From contig NZ_OZ243890.1 in assembly GCF_965213555.1 (NCBI RefSeq), positions 620,001-684,000 of the forward strand: 64,000 bases of DNA, in the 5' to 3' direction. How positions within the stretch are numbered: position 1 is the first letter of the stretch; the number at the start of each line of letters is the position of its first letter. Below, piece by piece: positions 52,404-61,931 of this stretch. The position numbers and the translations under genes are program-made. A model generated the notes under the pieces. It was not told where the DNA came from and did not search any database. It worked only from the letters and a program-made list of their open reading frames with translations. This DNA comes from Acuticoccus sp965213555 (GTDB lineage: Bacteria; Pseudomonadota; Alphaproteobacteria; Rhizobiales; Amorphaceae).

Positions 52404-53642
52404 TCAAGCGAAGAATCTATGGGCCTTCTCGATGGCCTCCGCAAGGCGGTCCACCTCGGCACGCGTGTTGTAGAGCCCGAACGAGGCGCGGCAGGACGCG
52501 TTGATGCCGAGCGCGGCCATCAGCGGCTCGGTGCAGTGCTGGCCTGCGCGCAGCGCGACCCCCTCGCGATCGAGGATCATCGACACGTCGTGCGGGTGCG
52601 CGCCGTCGATGTTGAACGCGAACACCGCGCCGCGGTTCGGCGCCTCGCCGTAGAGCGTCAGCGCGTTGATGCCACGCATGCGCTCCCGGGCGTACTGCGA
52701 CAGCTCCGCCTCGTGGGCGACGACGCCATCCCAGCCGAGCCGCTCCACGTACTCGATGGCCGCACCGAGGCCGATGGCCTGGACGATGGGCGGCGTCCCC
52801 GCCTCGAAGCGATTCGGCAGCCCGCCGTACGTCACCTCGTCCTGCGTCACGCTCGCGATCATCTCGCCACCGCCGAGGAACGGCGGCATCTCCTCGAGCA
52901 TCGCGCGGCGGCCGTAGAGCACGCCGATGCCGGACGGGCCGTAGAGCTTGTGCCCGGTGAAGGCGAAGAAGTCACAGCCGATCTCCTGCACGTCGACGGG
53001 GCCGTGCACCGCGCTCTGGCTGCCGTCGACGAGGGTCGCGATGCCACGCTCGCGTGCCATGCGGCAGATCTCGGCGACGGGGTTCACCGTGCCCAGCACG
53101 TTCGACATGTGGACGACCGCGACCATCTTGGTGCGCTCGGTCAGCGCCTCCTCGAAGGCGTCCATGTCGAGCGAGCCGTCCTCGTGGATGCCGACCCACT
53201 TGAGGACCGCCCCGCGCCGCTCGCGCAGGAAGTGCCACGGCACGATGTTGGAGTGATGCTCCATGACGGTGAGGACGATCTCGTCGCCCTCGCCGACCTC
53301 GCGCATGCCCCAGCTCTGCGCGACGAGGTTGATCGCCTCCGTCGAGGAGCGCGTGAAGACGATCTCCTCGCTCGCGAGCGCGTTCAGGAAGCGCCGCACG
53401 ATCTCGCGCGCGCCCTCGTAGGCCTCGGTGGAGCGGTTCGCCAGCGTGTGCAGGCCGCGGTGGACGTTGGCGTAGTCCTCGGCGTAGGCCTGCATGATGC
53501 GGTCCAGCACCGCCTGCGGCTTCTGCGCCGAGGCCGCGTTGTCGAGGAACACGAGCGGCTTGCCGTGCACCTGCTGCGACAGGATGGGGAAGTCGGCGCG
53601 CACGGCTTCCAAGTCGAGCGTGCGCGTGAGCGTCAGGTCCAT
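52404..53642 (-). CDS. sufS: Cysteine desulfurase SufS
   Basis: A 412-residue group II cysteine desulfurase that supplies sulfur for cluster assembly. PLP lysine in FTGHKLYGPSG, active cysteine in RAGQHCTEPLM, and SCRASFGLYNT near the end. It overlaps sufD by ten bases. SufE, the usual sulfur acceptor, is not in the window. Confidence 0.95.
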   Translation of the reverse strand: MDLTLTRTLDLEAVRADFPILSQQVHGKPLVFLDNAASAQKPQAVLDRIMQAYAEDYANVHRGLHTLANRSTEAYEGAREIVRRFLNALASEEIVFTRSSTEAINLVAQSWGMREVGEGDEIVLTVMEHHSNIVPWHFLRERRGAVLKWVGIHEDGSLDMDAFEEALTERTKMVAVVHMSNVLGTVNPVAEICRMARERGIATLVDGSQSAVHGPVDVQEIGCDFFAFTGHKLYGPSGIGVLYGRRAMLEEMPPFLGGGEMIASVTQDEVTYGGLPNRFEAGTPPIVQAIGLGAAIEYVERLGWDGVVAHEAELSQYARERMRGINALTLYGEAPNRGAVFAFNIDGAHPHDVSMILDREGVALRAGQHCTEPLMAALGINASCRASFGLYNTRAEVDRLAEAIEKAHRFFA

Positions 53643-54925
53643 GTGCGGCCTCCCATCTCGGCGAGCGCGGCGCGCAGGTGATCCGCGAGCAAGGCAGAGA
53701 GCGTGTCGTCGCTCACCCGGTCGAGGGCCTGGAGCACGAAGGCCTCGACGAGCAGCCTCCGCGCGATGATTTCGGGGATGCCGCGGGCCCGCAGGTAGAA
53801 CACCGCCTCCTCGTCCAAGTCGCCGGAGGTGGCGCCGTGACCGCACTGCACGTCATCGGCGAAGATCTCGAGCTCCGGCTTGTTGACCACCTCGCCGGTG
53901 TCGTCGAGGAAGAGCGCGTTCGACATCATCCGCGCGTCGGTCTTCTGCGCGCCGGGATCGACGACGATGCGGCCTTGGATGATGGCGGTGCCGCCCGCTC
54001 CAACGGCGGAGCGGAAGACCTCGGACGAGCGCGAGCCGAGCGCGTCGTGGCGCACGACAAACGTGTTGTCGGCGTGGCGCTTGCCGAGGGCGACGGTGGC
54101 GGCGCGGAAGTTGGCCTCCGCATCGTCGCCGGCGACGTGGGCGAACACCTGGCTGCGCGACAGCCCCTTGCCCGTCGTCACCGTGAGGTGCTCGAGCTGC
54201 GCCCCCTCCCCGAGCCGCACGTGGAGCGAGGAGAGGTTCACCGCCGCGTCCGACGCCCCTTCGGCGAGGCGCACCCAGTCGACGTGGGCGCCGGGTGCGA
54301 TGGTGAGCTCGGTCAGCGAGTTGTCGACGGTGCCGGCCTGGCCGATCATGCGCTCGATCACCGAAAGGCGCGCCCCCTCGGCGACCGTCACGGCGACGCG
54401 GCCCATGACGAGGTTGTCGCCCGTCGCGACGTGCAGGATCTCGAGCGGCGCGCCCGCCTCCCCGGCCACGTGGACGACGGCGCCGCCGTCGAACAGTCCG
54501 ACGTTGGCAAGCGTCAGCGGATCGTCGCTGTCGGCGACCAGCGCGCCGACCGTGGACGTGTCGGCCTCGGGGTCGAGGATCGACCGGACCGTGACGTGCG
54601 CCGGCGCGGTCGACGCCGGCTCGTCGTAGCGCCCGTTGGCGATGACGATGCGCGCCGCGCCGTCCATCACCGGAGGATGGGCGACGAGAAGCCCCGTCAG
54701 CTCCGCCTCCTCCACCGCGGCGGCCATCGGTGGGAGCTGCCGCAGCCGGGTGCGCAGGTCCGTGTAGCGGTACGCCTCCACGCGTCGGTGGGGCAGCCCG
54801 GCGGTGGCGAAGCGCTCGAAGGCCCGCGCCCGCGCCTCGGCGAGCGGCGTCTCCGTGAACTGGGCGCGCCGGGTGTTGTAGAGCTCCGAAAGTGCGGTCT
54901 CGGCCTCGGTGGGGTTCACCCTCAT
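53633..54925 (-). CDS. sufD: Fe-S cluster scaffold component SufD
   Basis: A 430-residue beta-helix protein of the SufBC2D scaffold. NKPELEIFADDVQCGHGATSGDLDEEAVFYLRARGIP spans the conserved C-terminal part (~350-390). Its ATG overlaps the sufC stop as TGATG, but only if a one-base frameshift in sufC is corrected. Confidence 0.94.
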   Translation of the reverse strand: MRVNPTEAETALSELYNTRRAQFTETPLAEARARAFERFATAGLPHRRVEAYRYTDLRTRLRQLPPMAAAVEEAELTGLLVAHPPVMDGAARIVIANGRYDEPASTAPAHVTVRSILDPEADTSTVGALVADSDDPLTLANVGLFDGGAVVHVAGEAGAPLEILHVATGDNLVMGRVAVTVAEGARLSVIERMIGQAGTVDNSLTELTIAPGAHVDWVRLAEGASDAAVNLSSLHVRLGEGAQLEHLTVTTGKGLSRSQVFAHVAGDDAEANFRAATVALGKRHADNTFVVRHDALGSRSSEVFRSAVGAGGTAIIQGRIVVDPGAQKTDARMMSNALFLDDTGEVVNKPELEIFADDVQCGHGATSGDLDEEAVFYLRARGIPEIIARRLLVEAFVLQALDRVSDDTLSALLADHLRAALAEMGGRTWT

Positions 54926-55682
54926 CACGCGGCCTGGAGGAACTCGGCGTAGCCGCGCGCCTCCAGCTCCCTGGCGAGCTCCGGCCCCCGGACCGGACGA
55001 TGCGCCCGTCCGCGAGGACGTGCACGCGGTCGGGTTCGATGTAGTCCAAGAGCCGCTGGTAATGGGTGATGACGAGGAAGGAACGGTCCGGCGAGCGCAG
55101 CGAGTTGACCCCGTCCGACACGATGCGAAGGGCATCGATGTCGAGGCCCGAATCGGTCTCATCGAGCACGCACATCCTCGGCTCGAGGAGCGCCATCTGC
55201 ATGATCTCGTTGCGCTTCTTCTCGCCGCCGGAGAAGCCGACGTTGATCGGCCGGCGCAGCATCTCCTGCTTGACGCCGAGCTTGTCGGCCGCCGCGCGCA
55301 CCGTCTTCATGAAGTCCGGCGTCGACATCGCAGCTTGCCCCCGCGCCTCGCGCTGGGCGTTGAGCGCGGTCTTCAGGAACGTCATGGTCGCCACGCCGGG
55401 AACCTCGACGGGGTACTGGAAGGCGAGGAAGAGCCCTGCCGCGGCGCGCTCCTCGGGCTCCATCTCCAGCAGATCCTCGCCGTCGAACGTGATCGACCCC
55501 TCGGTCACGTCGTAGCCGTCCTTTCCGGCGATGATGTGCCCGAGCGTCGACTTGCCCGCCCCGTTCGGCCCCATGATGGCGTGCACCTCACCAGGATTGA
55601 TGGTGAGGGACAGACCCTTCAGGATCTCGCGAGTGGCATCGCCGTCCTCGACGGCGGCGTGTAGGTCGTTGATCTTTAGCAT
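54925..55682 (-). CDS. sufC: SUF ATPase SufC, frameshifted near the 3' end
   Basis: An ABC-type ATPase powering the SufBC2D scaffold: GPNGAGKSTL, GFSGGEKKRNE, CVLDETDSGLD, ITHYQRLLDYI. The last ~19 codons are out of frame: after GRIVRSGG the gene continues in another frame as PELARELEARGYAEFLQAA, the standard SufC end. One G (on the + strand) seems missing at 54982-54984 in a GGCCCCC run. Read as it stands, the frame runs on far into sufD. SufC is needed for the pathway, so an assembly error is the likeliest reason. Confidence 0.9.
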
Positions 55683-55760
55683 CTAAGCATCTCTTACGTG
55701 CGCCTGATGAGCCGGTGTCCGGTCCGACACCCCGCACGTCGCGCGGCGAACCGCGACGGC

Positions 55761-56066
55761 TTAGGCGGTCAGAACCTTGATGAGGGCGGCGAGGGCGCCG
55801 ACCAGCGCAGCCAATCCACCGACGATCGTCGCCCCCTGCAGCAAAGGGTAGAGCCGTGTCTCGGTATTGATCTTCGCGATCTCGGCGTCCACCTTCTGAG
55901 CGTCGGTCGCCATCCTTACGACTTCAGCGTCCATCCGCTTCGTCGCCTCGGCAATGATTTTTGCCGTCAATGCGTTGAGCTGTGCGATCTCCGCGTCGAT
56001 CTTGCGCAGGTGAAGCTCGCGCTCGGTTCGGTCGATCGCTTGCCCGGGATCCACGGCATCGACCAT
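55761..56066 (-). CDS. Small coiled-coil protein with C-terminal membrane anchor, inside suf operon
   Basis: 101 residues, starting seven bases after the sufB stop and ending 78 bases before sufC. Residues ~12-78 are a heptad-patterned helix (RELHLRKIDAEIAQLNALTAKI; KRMDAEVVRMATDAQKVDAEIAKINTET); residues ~80-100 are a hydrophobic anchor (GATIVGGLAALVGALAALIKVL). I do not recognise a family. Its position suggests co-expression with the Fe-S machinery and maybe membrane tethering, which is inference. Confidence 0.75.
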   Translation of the reverse strand: MVDAVDPGQAIDRTERELHLRKIDAEIAQLNALTAKIIAEATKRMDAEVVRMATDAQKVDAEIAKINTETRLYPLLQGATIVGGLAALVGALAALIKVLTA

Positions 56067-56073
56067 CGCAGAG

Positions 56074-57594
56074 CTACCCCACCGACCCTTCCAGCGACAC
56101 GCCGATGAGCTTCTGCGCCTCCACCGCGAACTCCATGGGGAGCTGCTGGATGACGTCGCGCACGAAGCCGTTGACGATGAGGGCCACCGCCTCCTCCTCA
56201 CCGATGCCACGCGAGCGCGCGTAGAACAGCTGGTCGTCGGAGATCTTCGACGTCGTCGCCTCGTGCTCGAACTGGGCCGAGCCGTTCTTCGATTCCACGT
56301 AGGGGATCGTCACCGCCGCGCACTTGTCGCCGATGAGGAGCGAGTCGCAGACCGTGAAGTTGCGCGCGCCGGTCGCCTTGCGGTGGGCCTGGACAAGGCC
56401 ACGATACGTGTTGAGCGACTTGCCGGCCGCGATCCCCTTGGAGACGATCCGGCTCGACGTGTTCTTGCCGAGGTGGATCATCTTGGTGCCAGAATCGATC
56501 TGCTGGTGCCCGTTCGAGATGGCGATGGAGTAGAACTCGCCGCGGGAGTCGTCACCGCGCAGGATGCAGCTCGGGTACTTCCAGGTGATGGCGGAGCCCG
56601 TCTCCACCTGCGTCCAGGAGATCTTGGAGCGGGCGCCGCGGCAGTCGCCCCGCTTGGTGACGAAGTTGTAGATGCCGCCACGGCCCTCGGCGTCGCCGGG
56701 GTACCAGTTCTGCACCGTCGAGTACTTGATCTCAGCGTCCTCAAGCGCGATCAGCTCGACGCAGGCGGCGTGGAGCTGGTTGTCGTCCCGCTGCGGCGCG
56801 GTGCAACCCTCGAGGTAGGAGACGTAGGACCCCTTCTCCGCGATGATGAGGGTCCGCTCGAACTGCCCGGTGTTCTGCTCGTTGATCCGGAAGTACGTCG
56901 ACAGCTCCATCGGGCAGCGCACGCCCTCGGGCACGTAGACGAACGAGCCGTCGGTGAACACGGCGGAGTTCAGCGTGGCGTAGTAGTTGTCCGACTGGGG
57001 GATCACCGACCCGAGGTACTTGCGCACGAGGTCCGGGTGCTCGCGGATCGCCTCGGAGATCGAGCAGAAGATGACGCCCGCCTTGGCGAGCTCCTTCTTG
57101 AACGTGGTGACGACCGAGACCGAATCGAACACCGCGTCGACCGCAACGCGCCCGTAGGGCTTGGCCGGCGCGCCCTCCTCATCGAGCTCGGACGGCTCGT
57201 CCTGCCGGCGCACGCCGGCGAGGATCTCCTGCTCCTTGAGCGGGATGCCGAGCTTCTCGTAGGTGCGCAGGAGCTCGGGGTCGACCTCGTCCAACGACGT
57301 CGGGTTGTCCTTCACCTTCGGAGCGGCGTAGTAGTAGATGTCCTGAAAGTCGATCTTCGGGTAGCGCACGGAGGACCATTCGGGCTCCTCCATGGTCAGC
57401 CAGCGTCGATAGGCCTCGAACCGCCACTCGAGCATCCACTCGGGCTCGCCCTTCTTGGCGGAGATGAACGCAATCACCTCCTCCGACAGGCCCTTCGGGG
57501 CCTTCTCGGACTCGATGTCGGTGATGAAGCCGTACTTGTACTTGTCGACATCGATCGCGGCGACCCGGTCGATGGTCTCCTGGACTGCTGGCAT
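56074..57594 (-). CDS. sufB: Fe-S cluster scaffold component SufB
   Basis: A 506-residue scaffold protein on which clusters are built. YVPEGVRCPMELSTYFRIN, SYVSYLEGCTAP, NFVTKRGDCRG and the end LPMEFAVEAQKLIGVSLEGSVG are characteristic. The ATG (MPAVQETIDRV) has GGAGGG upstream. Second gene of the operon after the nifS-like gene. Confidence 0.95.
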   Translation of the reverse strand: MPAVQETIDRVAAIDVDKYKYGFITDIESEKAPKGLSEEVIAFISAKKGEPEWMLEWRFEAYRRWLTMEEPEWSSVRYPKIDFQDIYYYAAPKVKDNPTSLDEVDPELLRTYEKLGIPLKEQEILAGVRRQDEPSELDEEGAPAKPYGRVAVDAVFDSVSVVTTFKKELAKAGVIFCSISEAIREHPDLVRKYLGSVIPQSDNYYATLNSAVFTDGSFVYVPEGVRCPMELSTYFRINEQNTGQFERTLIIAEKGSYVSYLEGCTAPQRDDNQLHAACVELIALEDAEIKYSTVQNWYPGDAEGRGGIYNFVTKRGDCRGARSKISWTQVETGSAITWKYPSCILRGDDSRGEFYSIAISNGHQQIDSGTKMIHLGKNTSSRIVSKGIAAGKSLNTYRGLVQAHRKATGARNFTVCDSLLIGDKCAAVTIPYVESKNGSAQFEHEATTSKISDDQLFYARSRGIGEEEAVALIVNGFVRDVIQQLPMEFAVEAQKLIGVSLEGSVG

Positions 57595-57628
57595 CAATTC
57601 CCTCCGCACGGGTTCAAGGCCCGTAGGT

Positions 57629-57646
57629 TGGACACGTTCTAAGATT
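57629..57646 (-). promoter_or_regulatory. Candidate iron-regulator (Irr-type) half-palindrome before sufB
   Basis: The + strand reads TTGGACACGTTCTAAGA; the right half TTCTAA matches the Irr box consensus (TTTAGAA..TTCTAAA) and the left half only partly. It sits between the nifS-like gene and sufB, about 35-50 bases before the sufB ATG. Weak evidence. Confidence 0.25.
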
Positions 57647-57650
57647 TAGG

Positions 57651-58829
57651 TCAGGTGCTCATTGGCACAATGACCTGTCGAAGCGCCATCAAAAAACGCC
57701 GCAGCGCCTCCCGTGCGCCCGTCGGCCCGACGCTGACGCGGATGGCGCACCGGGCAAGCTCCGGCGCGACGCCCATGGCGGCGAGCACGTGGCTCGGCCC
57801 CACCTTGCCGGACGAGCACGCCGCCCCCGACGAGACGGCGAAGCCCGCGAGATCGAGCCCGATGAGCGCAACCTCCGCAGGGACGCCGAGCGCGAACAGG
57901 CTCGTGTTGGGCAGCCTTGGTGCGTCATACCCGAATATGGTGGCGTTCGCGAACGCGTCGAGGAGGTCTGCCTCGAACTCGTCCCGTGCCGCCGAAGTCT
58001 CGGCCCAGGCCGAGGGGTCCGCCGCCGGCTCGTCGAGGGCGGCGTCGAGCCCTGCGATCGCCGCGACGTTCTCGGTGCCTCCGCGGGCGCCGCGCTCCTG
58101 CCCGCCGCCGCGCACCAACGCAGGCACGGCCACGTCGCCCCGTCGAATGATCGCACCGACGCCCGCAGGCGCGCCGATCTTGTGGCCGGAGATCGTGACG
58201 ACGTCGCCGAGGATGTCGCGCTCGGGGAGCCGCCCGAACGCCTGGACGGCATCGGTGTGCAGCACGTCGTCCCCGCGCTCCGCCTCGCGCGAGCGCGCTT
58301 GCACCGCGCCGAGGGACTGGATGACGCCGGTCTCGTTGTTGGCCGCCATGACCGAGATCAGCGCGGGGCGCGCATCGCGGGCCAAGACCTCGTCGTAGGC
58401 AGCGAGGTCGAGCCGGCCGGCGCCGTCCGCGCCGACCAGCGTCACGTCGCGCCCGATGAAGCGGCCGCCAGCGACGACGCTCGGGTGCTCGGTCGCCCCC
58501 ACGACCAGCCGCTCGACGCCACGCCCGCCGCGGCCCGTCACTCCGGGTGAGAGCACCGTCGTGTTCGCCTCGGTGCCTCCGGAGGTGAACGTCACGGCGT
58601 CCGGCGCGACGCCGAACCGCAGGGCGAGCTTGGCACGGCAGCGCTCGACGATGGCTCGGCTCGCGCGGCCCTCGGCATGGACCGATGACGCGTTGCCGCC
58701 GGCCTCGAGCGCCGCGAGCACGGCGCGGCGGGCGGCGAGGGAGGTCGGCGCGCCGGCGTTCCAGTCGAGGTAGAGCCTGGGAGGCGGGGTGCGGGGCAAG
58801 GGCTCCTGGGCGCTCCGACGCTGGGTCAT
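57651..58829 (-). CDS. NifS/IscS-like cysteine desulfurase
   Basis: A 392-residue group I cysteine desulfurase: YLDWNAGAPTS, FTSGGTEANT, PLP lysine in ISGHKIGAPAG, and the long active-Cys loop VSSGAACSSGKVGPS. It leads the suf operon, 56 bases before sufB, as in many Rhizobiales. It and SufS may serve different acceptors. No Rrf2 (IscR/RirA) regulator gene lies next to it. Confidence 0.93.
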   Translation of the reverse strand: MTQRRSAQEPLPRTPPPRLYLDWNAGAPTSLAARRAVLAALEAGGNASSVHAEGRASRAIVERCRAKLALRFGVAPDAVTFTSGGTEANTTVLSPGVTGRGGRGVERLVVGATEHPSVVAGGRFIGRDVTLVGADGAGRLDLAAYDEVLARDARPALISVMAANNETGVIQSLGAVQARSREAERGDDVLHTDAVQAFGRLPERDILGDVVTISGHKIGAPAGVGAIIRRGDVAVPALVRGGGQERGARGGTENVAAIAGLDAALDEPAADPSAWAETSAARDEFEADLLDAFANATIFGYDAPRLPNTSLFALGVPAEVALIGLDLAGFAVSSGAACSSGKVGPSHVLAAMGVAPELARCAIRVSVGPTGAREALRRFLMALRQVIVPMST

Positions 58830-58894
58830 TTGCCTTGATCTTGAGGGGTCGCCTGATGGATAACGCGCCTCCTTGCTCAACAGCCAGGTGCCCG

Positions 58895-59575
58895 ATGCCT
58901 GAAGTGATCTTCACCGGCCCCGCCGGTCGCCTCGAGGGGCGCGTCCAGGCCTCACCGAACCGGCGGGCCCCCCTCGCCATCGTGCTCCACCCGCACCCGC
59001 ACTTCGGCGGCACGATGAACCATCAGATCATCTACAACCTGTTCTACATGTTCAAGGAGCGCAACTTCACCGTCCTCCGGTTCAACTTCCGTGGGGTGGG
59101 ACGCAGCCAGGGCGAGTTTGATCACGGGGCGGGCGAGCTCGCCGATGCCGCCTCGGCCCTCGACTGGCTGCAGGCCGTGCACCCCGAGGCGCAGGGCTGC
59201 TGGATCGCCGGGTTCTCGTTCGGGGCCTGGATCGGCATGCAGCTCCTCATGCGTCGACCGGAGGTCGAGGGCTTCATGTCCATTGCGCCGCCCGCCAACC
59301 TGCACGACTTCTCGTTTCTCGCGCCCTGCCCATCCTCCGGCCTCATCGTGCACGGCGACCGCGACCGCGTGGCGCTGCCCAAGGATACGCAGACGCTGGT
59401 GGACAAGCTGAAGCTTCAGAAGGGCATCAAGATCGAGCACACCGTGGTGCCTGGCGCCAACCACTTCTTCGACAACCAGGTCGACGAGGTCGTCGGCCTC
59501 TGCGCCGGCTACCTCGACCGCAGGCTCGGTCGCGTCCCCGAGCCAGCCGCGGCGTTGCCCTCGTCAGCCAGCTGA
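58895..59575 (+). CDS. Alpha/beta hydrolase (dienelactone hydrolase-like)
   Basis: A 226-residue serine hydrolase of the short COG2945 type. HPHPHFGGTMNHQI, LRFNFRGVGRSQG, nucleophile region AGFSFGAWIG (Ser in GFSFG), Asp in VHGDRDRV and His in GANHFF form the triad. Substrate is unknown. Divergent from the cysteine desulfurase, a pairing typical for Rhizobiales suf loci. Its end overlaps anmK by twelve bases. Confidence 0.87.
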   Translation: MPEVIFTGPAGRLEGRVQASPNRRAPLAIVLHPHPHFGGTMNHQIIYNLFYMFKERNFTVLRFNFRGVGRSQGEFDHGAGELADAASALDWLQAVHPEAQGCWIAGFSFGAWIGMQLLMRRPEVEGFMSIAPPANLHDFSFLAPCPSSGLIVHGDRDRVALPKDTQTLVDKLKLQKGIKIEHTVVPGANHFFDNQVDEVVGLCAGYLDRRLGRVPEPAAALPSSAS

Positions 59576-60649
59576 CGGCAGCGTCAGCCGTCCACCGGCG
59601 AGGGGCCTCGGCGCGCCCGTCGTCGTGGGGAATGTGATGGGCAGCCCACGCCGCGAGCGTACGGCGAGGTAGGCGAACGCCTCGGCCTCCATCGCATCGG
59701 ACGAGAACCCGAGGTCGGTCGCCGACGCCACCTTCACCCCCAGCGCCTCCTCGATGAAGCGCACCATGGTGCGATTGTGCGTGCCGCCGCCGCACAGCAC
59801 GACCGTGGTCGGCGGACGCGGGAGCAGCCGGACGCCGGCGGCGAGCGCCTCGGCGGTGAAGCGTGTCAGCGTCGCAACCCGCTCCGGCAGCGCGAGCCGT
59901 GCGACGGGAAAGGGGTCGAACGCGTCGCGGTCCAGCGACTTGGGGAACGGCGCGGCGAAGTAGGGGTGGTCCATGAGCGCGCCAAGCGCCGCCTTGTCCA
60001 CCATGCCGCGCGCTGCGGTCGCACCACCCGCATCGTAGGGCTCTCCGGCCTCGGACATCGCGTCGTCGATCAGCGCGCTCGCGGGGCCGGTGTCGAAGGC
60101 GATCAGCGCCTCGCCGTCGATGAAGGTGAGGTTCGCGACGCCGCCGAGGTTGACGAACATCACCGGCTCCTCGAGCCCCGCCTGCCACGCCAGTGCCCTG
60201 TGGTACGCCGGCACGAGCGGCGCCCCCTGCCCGCCGGCCGCGACGTCCGCCGAGCGGAAGTCGGAGACCACGGACACATCAAGCCGCCGCGCGAGTTCGC
60301 CGGCCCGCCCGAGCTGCATCGTCATCCCCCGCTCCGGCGCGTGGGCGACGGTCTGCCCGTGCCAGCCGACGAGGTCGACGGTCCCGACCTCGGCGAGGAA
60401 GTCCGCGACCGCCGCGCCGTGCGCCTCGGTGACGACGCGCTCCGCCTCGGCGAGCAACGGCGTGCGGTGCGCCCCGTCGGGCGCCGCCGCGGCGTCCGCC
60501 ATGGCGGCACGGATCGCGGAGCGCTCCGGGGCCGTGTAGGGGCGCATCGCCGACGGGCCACGGACCACCCTCGCCTCGCCGTCGGTCTCGACGAGCGCCA
60601 CGTCGACCCCGTCCATCGACGTGCCGGAGATGACGCCGACGGCGCGCAT
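59564..60649 (-). CDS. anmK: Anhydro-N-acetylmuramic acid kinase
   Basis: A 361-residue kinase that opens and phosphorylates 1,6-anhydro-MurNAc during cell-wall recycling. MRAVGVISGTSMDGVDVAL, VGWHGQTVAHAP, FVNLGGVANLTF, FDTGPAS and LCGGGTHNRTMV are diagnostic. ATG 60649 leaves only 37 bases to the divergent tyrS start, so promoters of the two genes must overlap or sit inside them. Confidence 0.94.
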   Translation of the reverse strand: MRAVGVISGTSMDGVDVALVETDGEARVVRGPSAMRPYTAPERSAIRAAMADAAAAPDGAHRTPLLAEAERVVTEAHGAAVADFLAEVGTVDLVGWHGQTVAHAPERGMTMQLGRAGELARRLDVSVVSDFRSADVAAGGQGAPLVPAYHRALAWQAGLEEPVMFVNLGGVANLTFIDGEALIAFDTGPASALIDDAMSEAGEPYDAGGATAARGMVDKAALGALMDHPYFAAPFPKSLDRDAFDPFPVARLALPERVATLTRFTAEALAAGVRLLPRPPTTVVLCGGGTHNRTMVRFIEEALGVKVASATDLGFSSDAMEAEAFAYLAVRSRRGLPITFPTTTGAPRPLAGGRLTLPSAG

Positions 60650-60686
60650 GTTGCCCTCAGCGGCGTTCGATGCCACGGCATCGGCC

Positions 60687-61925
60687 ATGGCCCGCTCCGA
60701 GTTCATCCGCACCCTCCAAGCCCGTGGCTTCGTCCACGGCATCACCGACGAGGACGGCCTCGACGCCGCCTGTGCCGACGGCACCGTCACCGCCTACATC
60801 GGCTTCGACTGCACGGCAGCCTCGCTCCACGTCGGCTCGCTGGTCCAGATCATGCTGCTCCATTGGCTGCAACGCACCGGGCACAGGCCCATCGTGCTCA
60901 TGGGCGGCGGCACGACCAAGATCGGCGACCCTTCCGGCCGCGATACCTCGCGCCAGCTCCTTACGCCCGAGATCATCGAGGCGAACAAGGGCAGCATCTT
61001 CGCCATCTTCGAGCGGTTTGTGACGTTCGACGGCCCGGGTGGCGCCATCGCGGCGGACAACGCGCAGTGGCTCGACGAGCTCGACTACGTCCCGTTCCTG
61101 CGCGACGTCGGACGGCACTTCTCGGTCAACCGCATGCTGACCATGGATTCGGTGCGCCTGCGCCTCGACCGGGAGCAGCCCCTGTCGTTCCTCGAGTTCA
61201 ACTACATGGTGCTGCAAGCCTACGACTTCGTGGAGCTTTATCGCCGGTACGGCTGCACGCTGCAGATGGGCGGGTCGGACCAATGGGGCAACATCGTGTC
61301 CGGCGTCGACCTCGGGCGGCGCGTGGAGGGCGCGCAGCTCTACGGCCTGACCTCGCCGCTCATCACCACGGCGTCGGGTGCGAAGATGGGCAAGACCGCC
61401 GAGGGCGCTGTCTGGCTCAACGCCGCCATGACGAGCCCCTACGAGTACTGGCAGTTCTGGCGCAACACGGCGGACGCCGACGTGGAGCGCTTCCTCAAGC
61501 TGTTCACCACGCTGCCGCTCGAGGAGGTGGCCCGCCTCGCCGCGCTCCGGGGCGCCGAGCTCAACGAGGCCAAGAAGGCGCTCGCCAACGAGGTCACGAC
61601 CTTGGTGCACGGCGCCGAGGCTGCCACGGCGGCGGCTGAGACGGCGGCGACGACGTTCGAGGCCGGCGGGCTCGCCGAGGGCCTCCCCACGGTGGAGCTG
61701 CCGCACGGCGATCTCGTCGGCCTCGGCGTCCTCGCCGCGTTCGTGCGCGCCGGGCTTGCAGCGTCCAACTCGGAGGCACGCCGGGCGGTGCAGGGCGGCG
61801 GCGCCAGGGTCAACGACGCGCGGCTGACCAGCGACACGGGCGTCCTCACCGAGTTGGACCTCGTCGACGGCACCGTCAAGCTGTCCCTCGGCCGCAAGCG
61901 CCACGCGCTCCTGCGTGCCGTCTGA
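60687..61925 (+). CDS. tyrS: Tyrosyl-tRNA synthetase
   Basis: A 412-residue class I synthetase. FDCTAASLHVGS holds the HIGH-type motif, QMGGSDQWGN the tyrosine-binding region, and KMGKT the KMSKS-type loop; an S4 RNA-binding domain (ASNSEARRAVQGGGARVND) ends the protein. Divergent from anmK, the usual order in Rhizobiales. Confidence 0.96.
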   Translation: MARSEFIRTLQARGFVHGITDEDGLDAACADGTVTAYIGFDCTAASLHVGSLVQIMLLHWLQRTGHRPIVLMGGGTTKIGDPSGRDTSRQLLTPEIIEANKGSIFAIFERFVTFDGPGGAIAADNAQWLDELDYVPFLRDVGRHFSVNRMLTMDSVRLRLDREQPLSFLEFNYMVLQAYDFVELYRRYGCTLQMGGSDQWGNIVSGVDLGRRVEGAQLYGLTSPLITTASGAKMGKTAEGAVWLNAAMTSPYEYWQFWRNTADADVERFLKLFTTLPLEEVARLAALRGAELNEAKKALANEVTTLVHGAEAATAAAETAATTFEAGGLAEGLPTVELPHGDLVGLGVLAAFVRAGLAASNSEARRAVQGGGARVNDARLTSDTGVLTELDLVDGTVKLSLGRKRHALLRAV

Positions 61926-61931
61926 ACGCGG

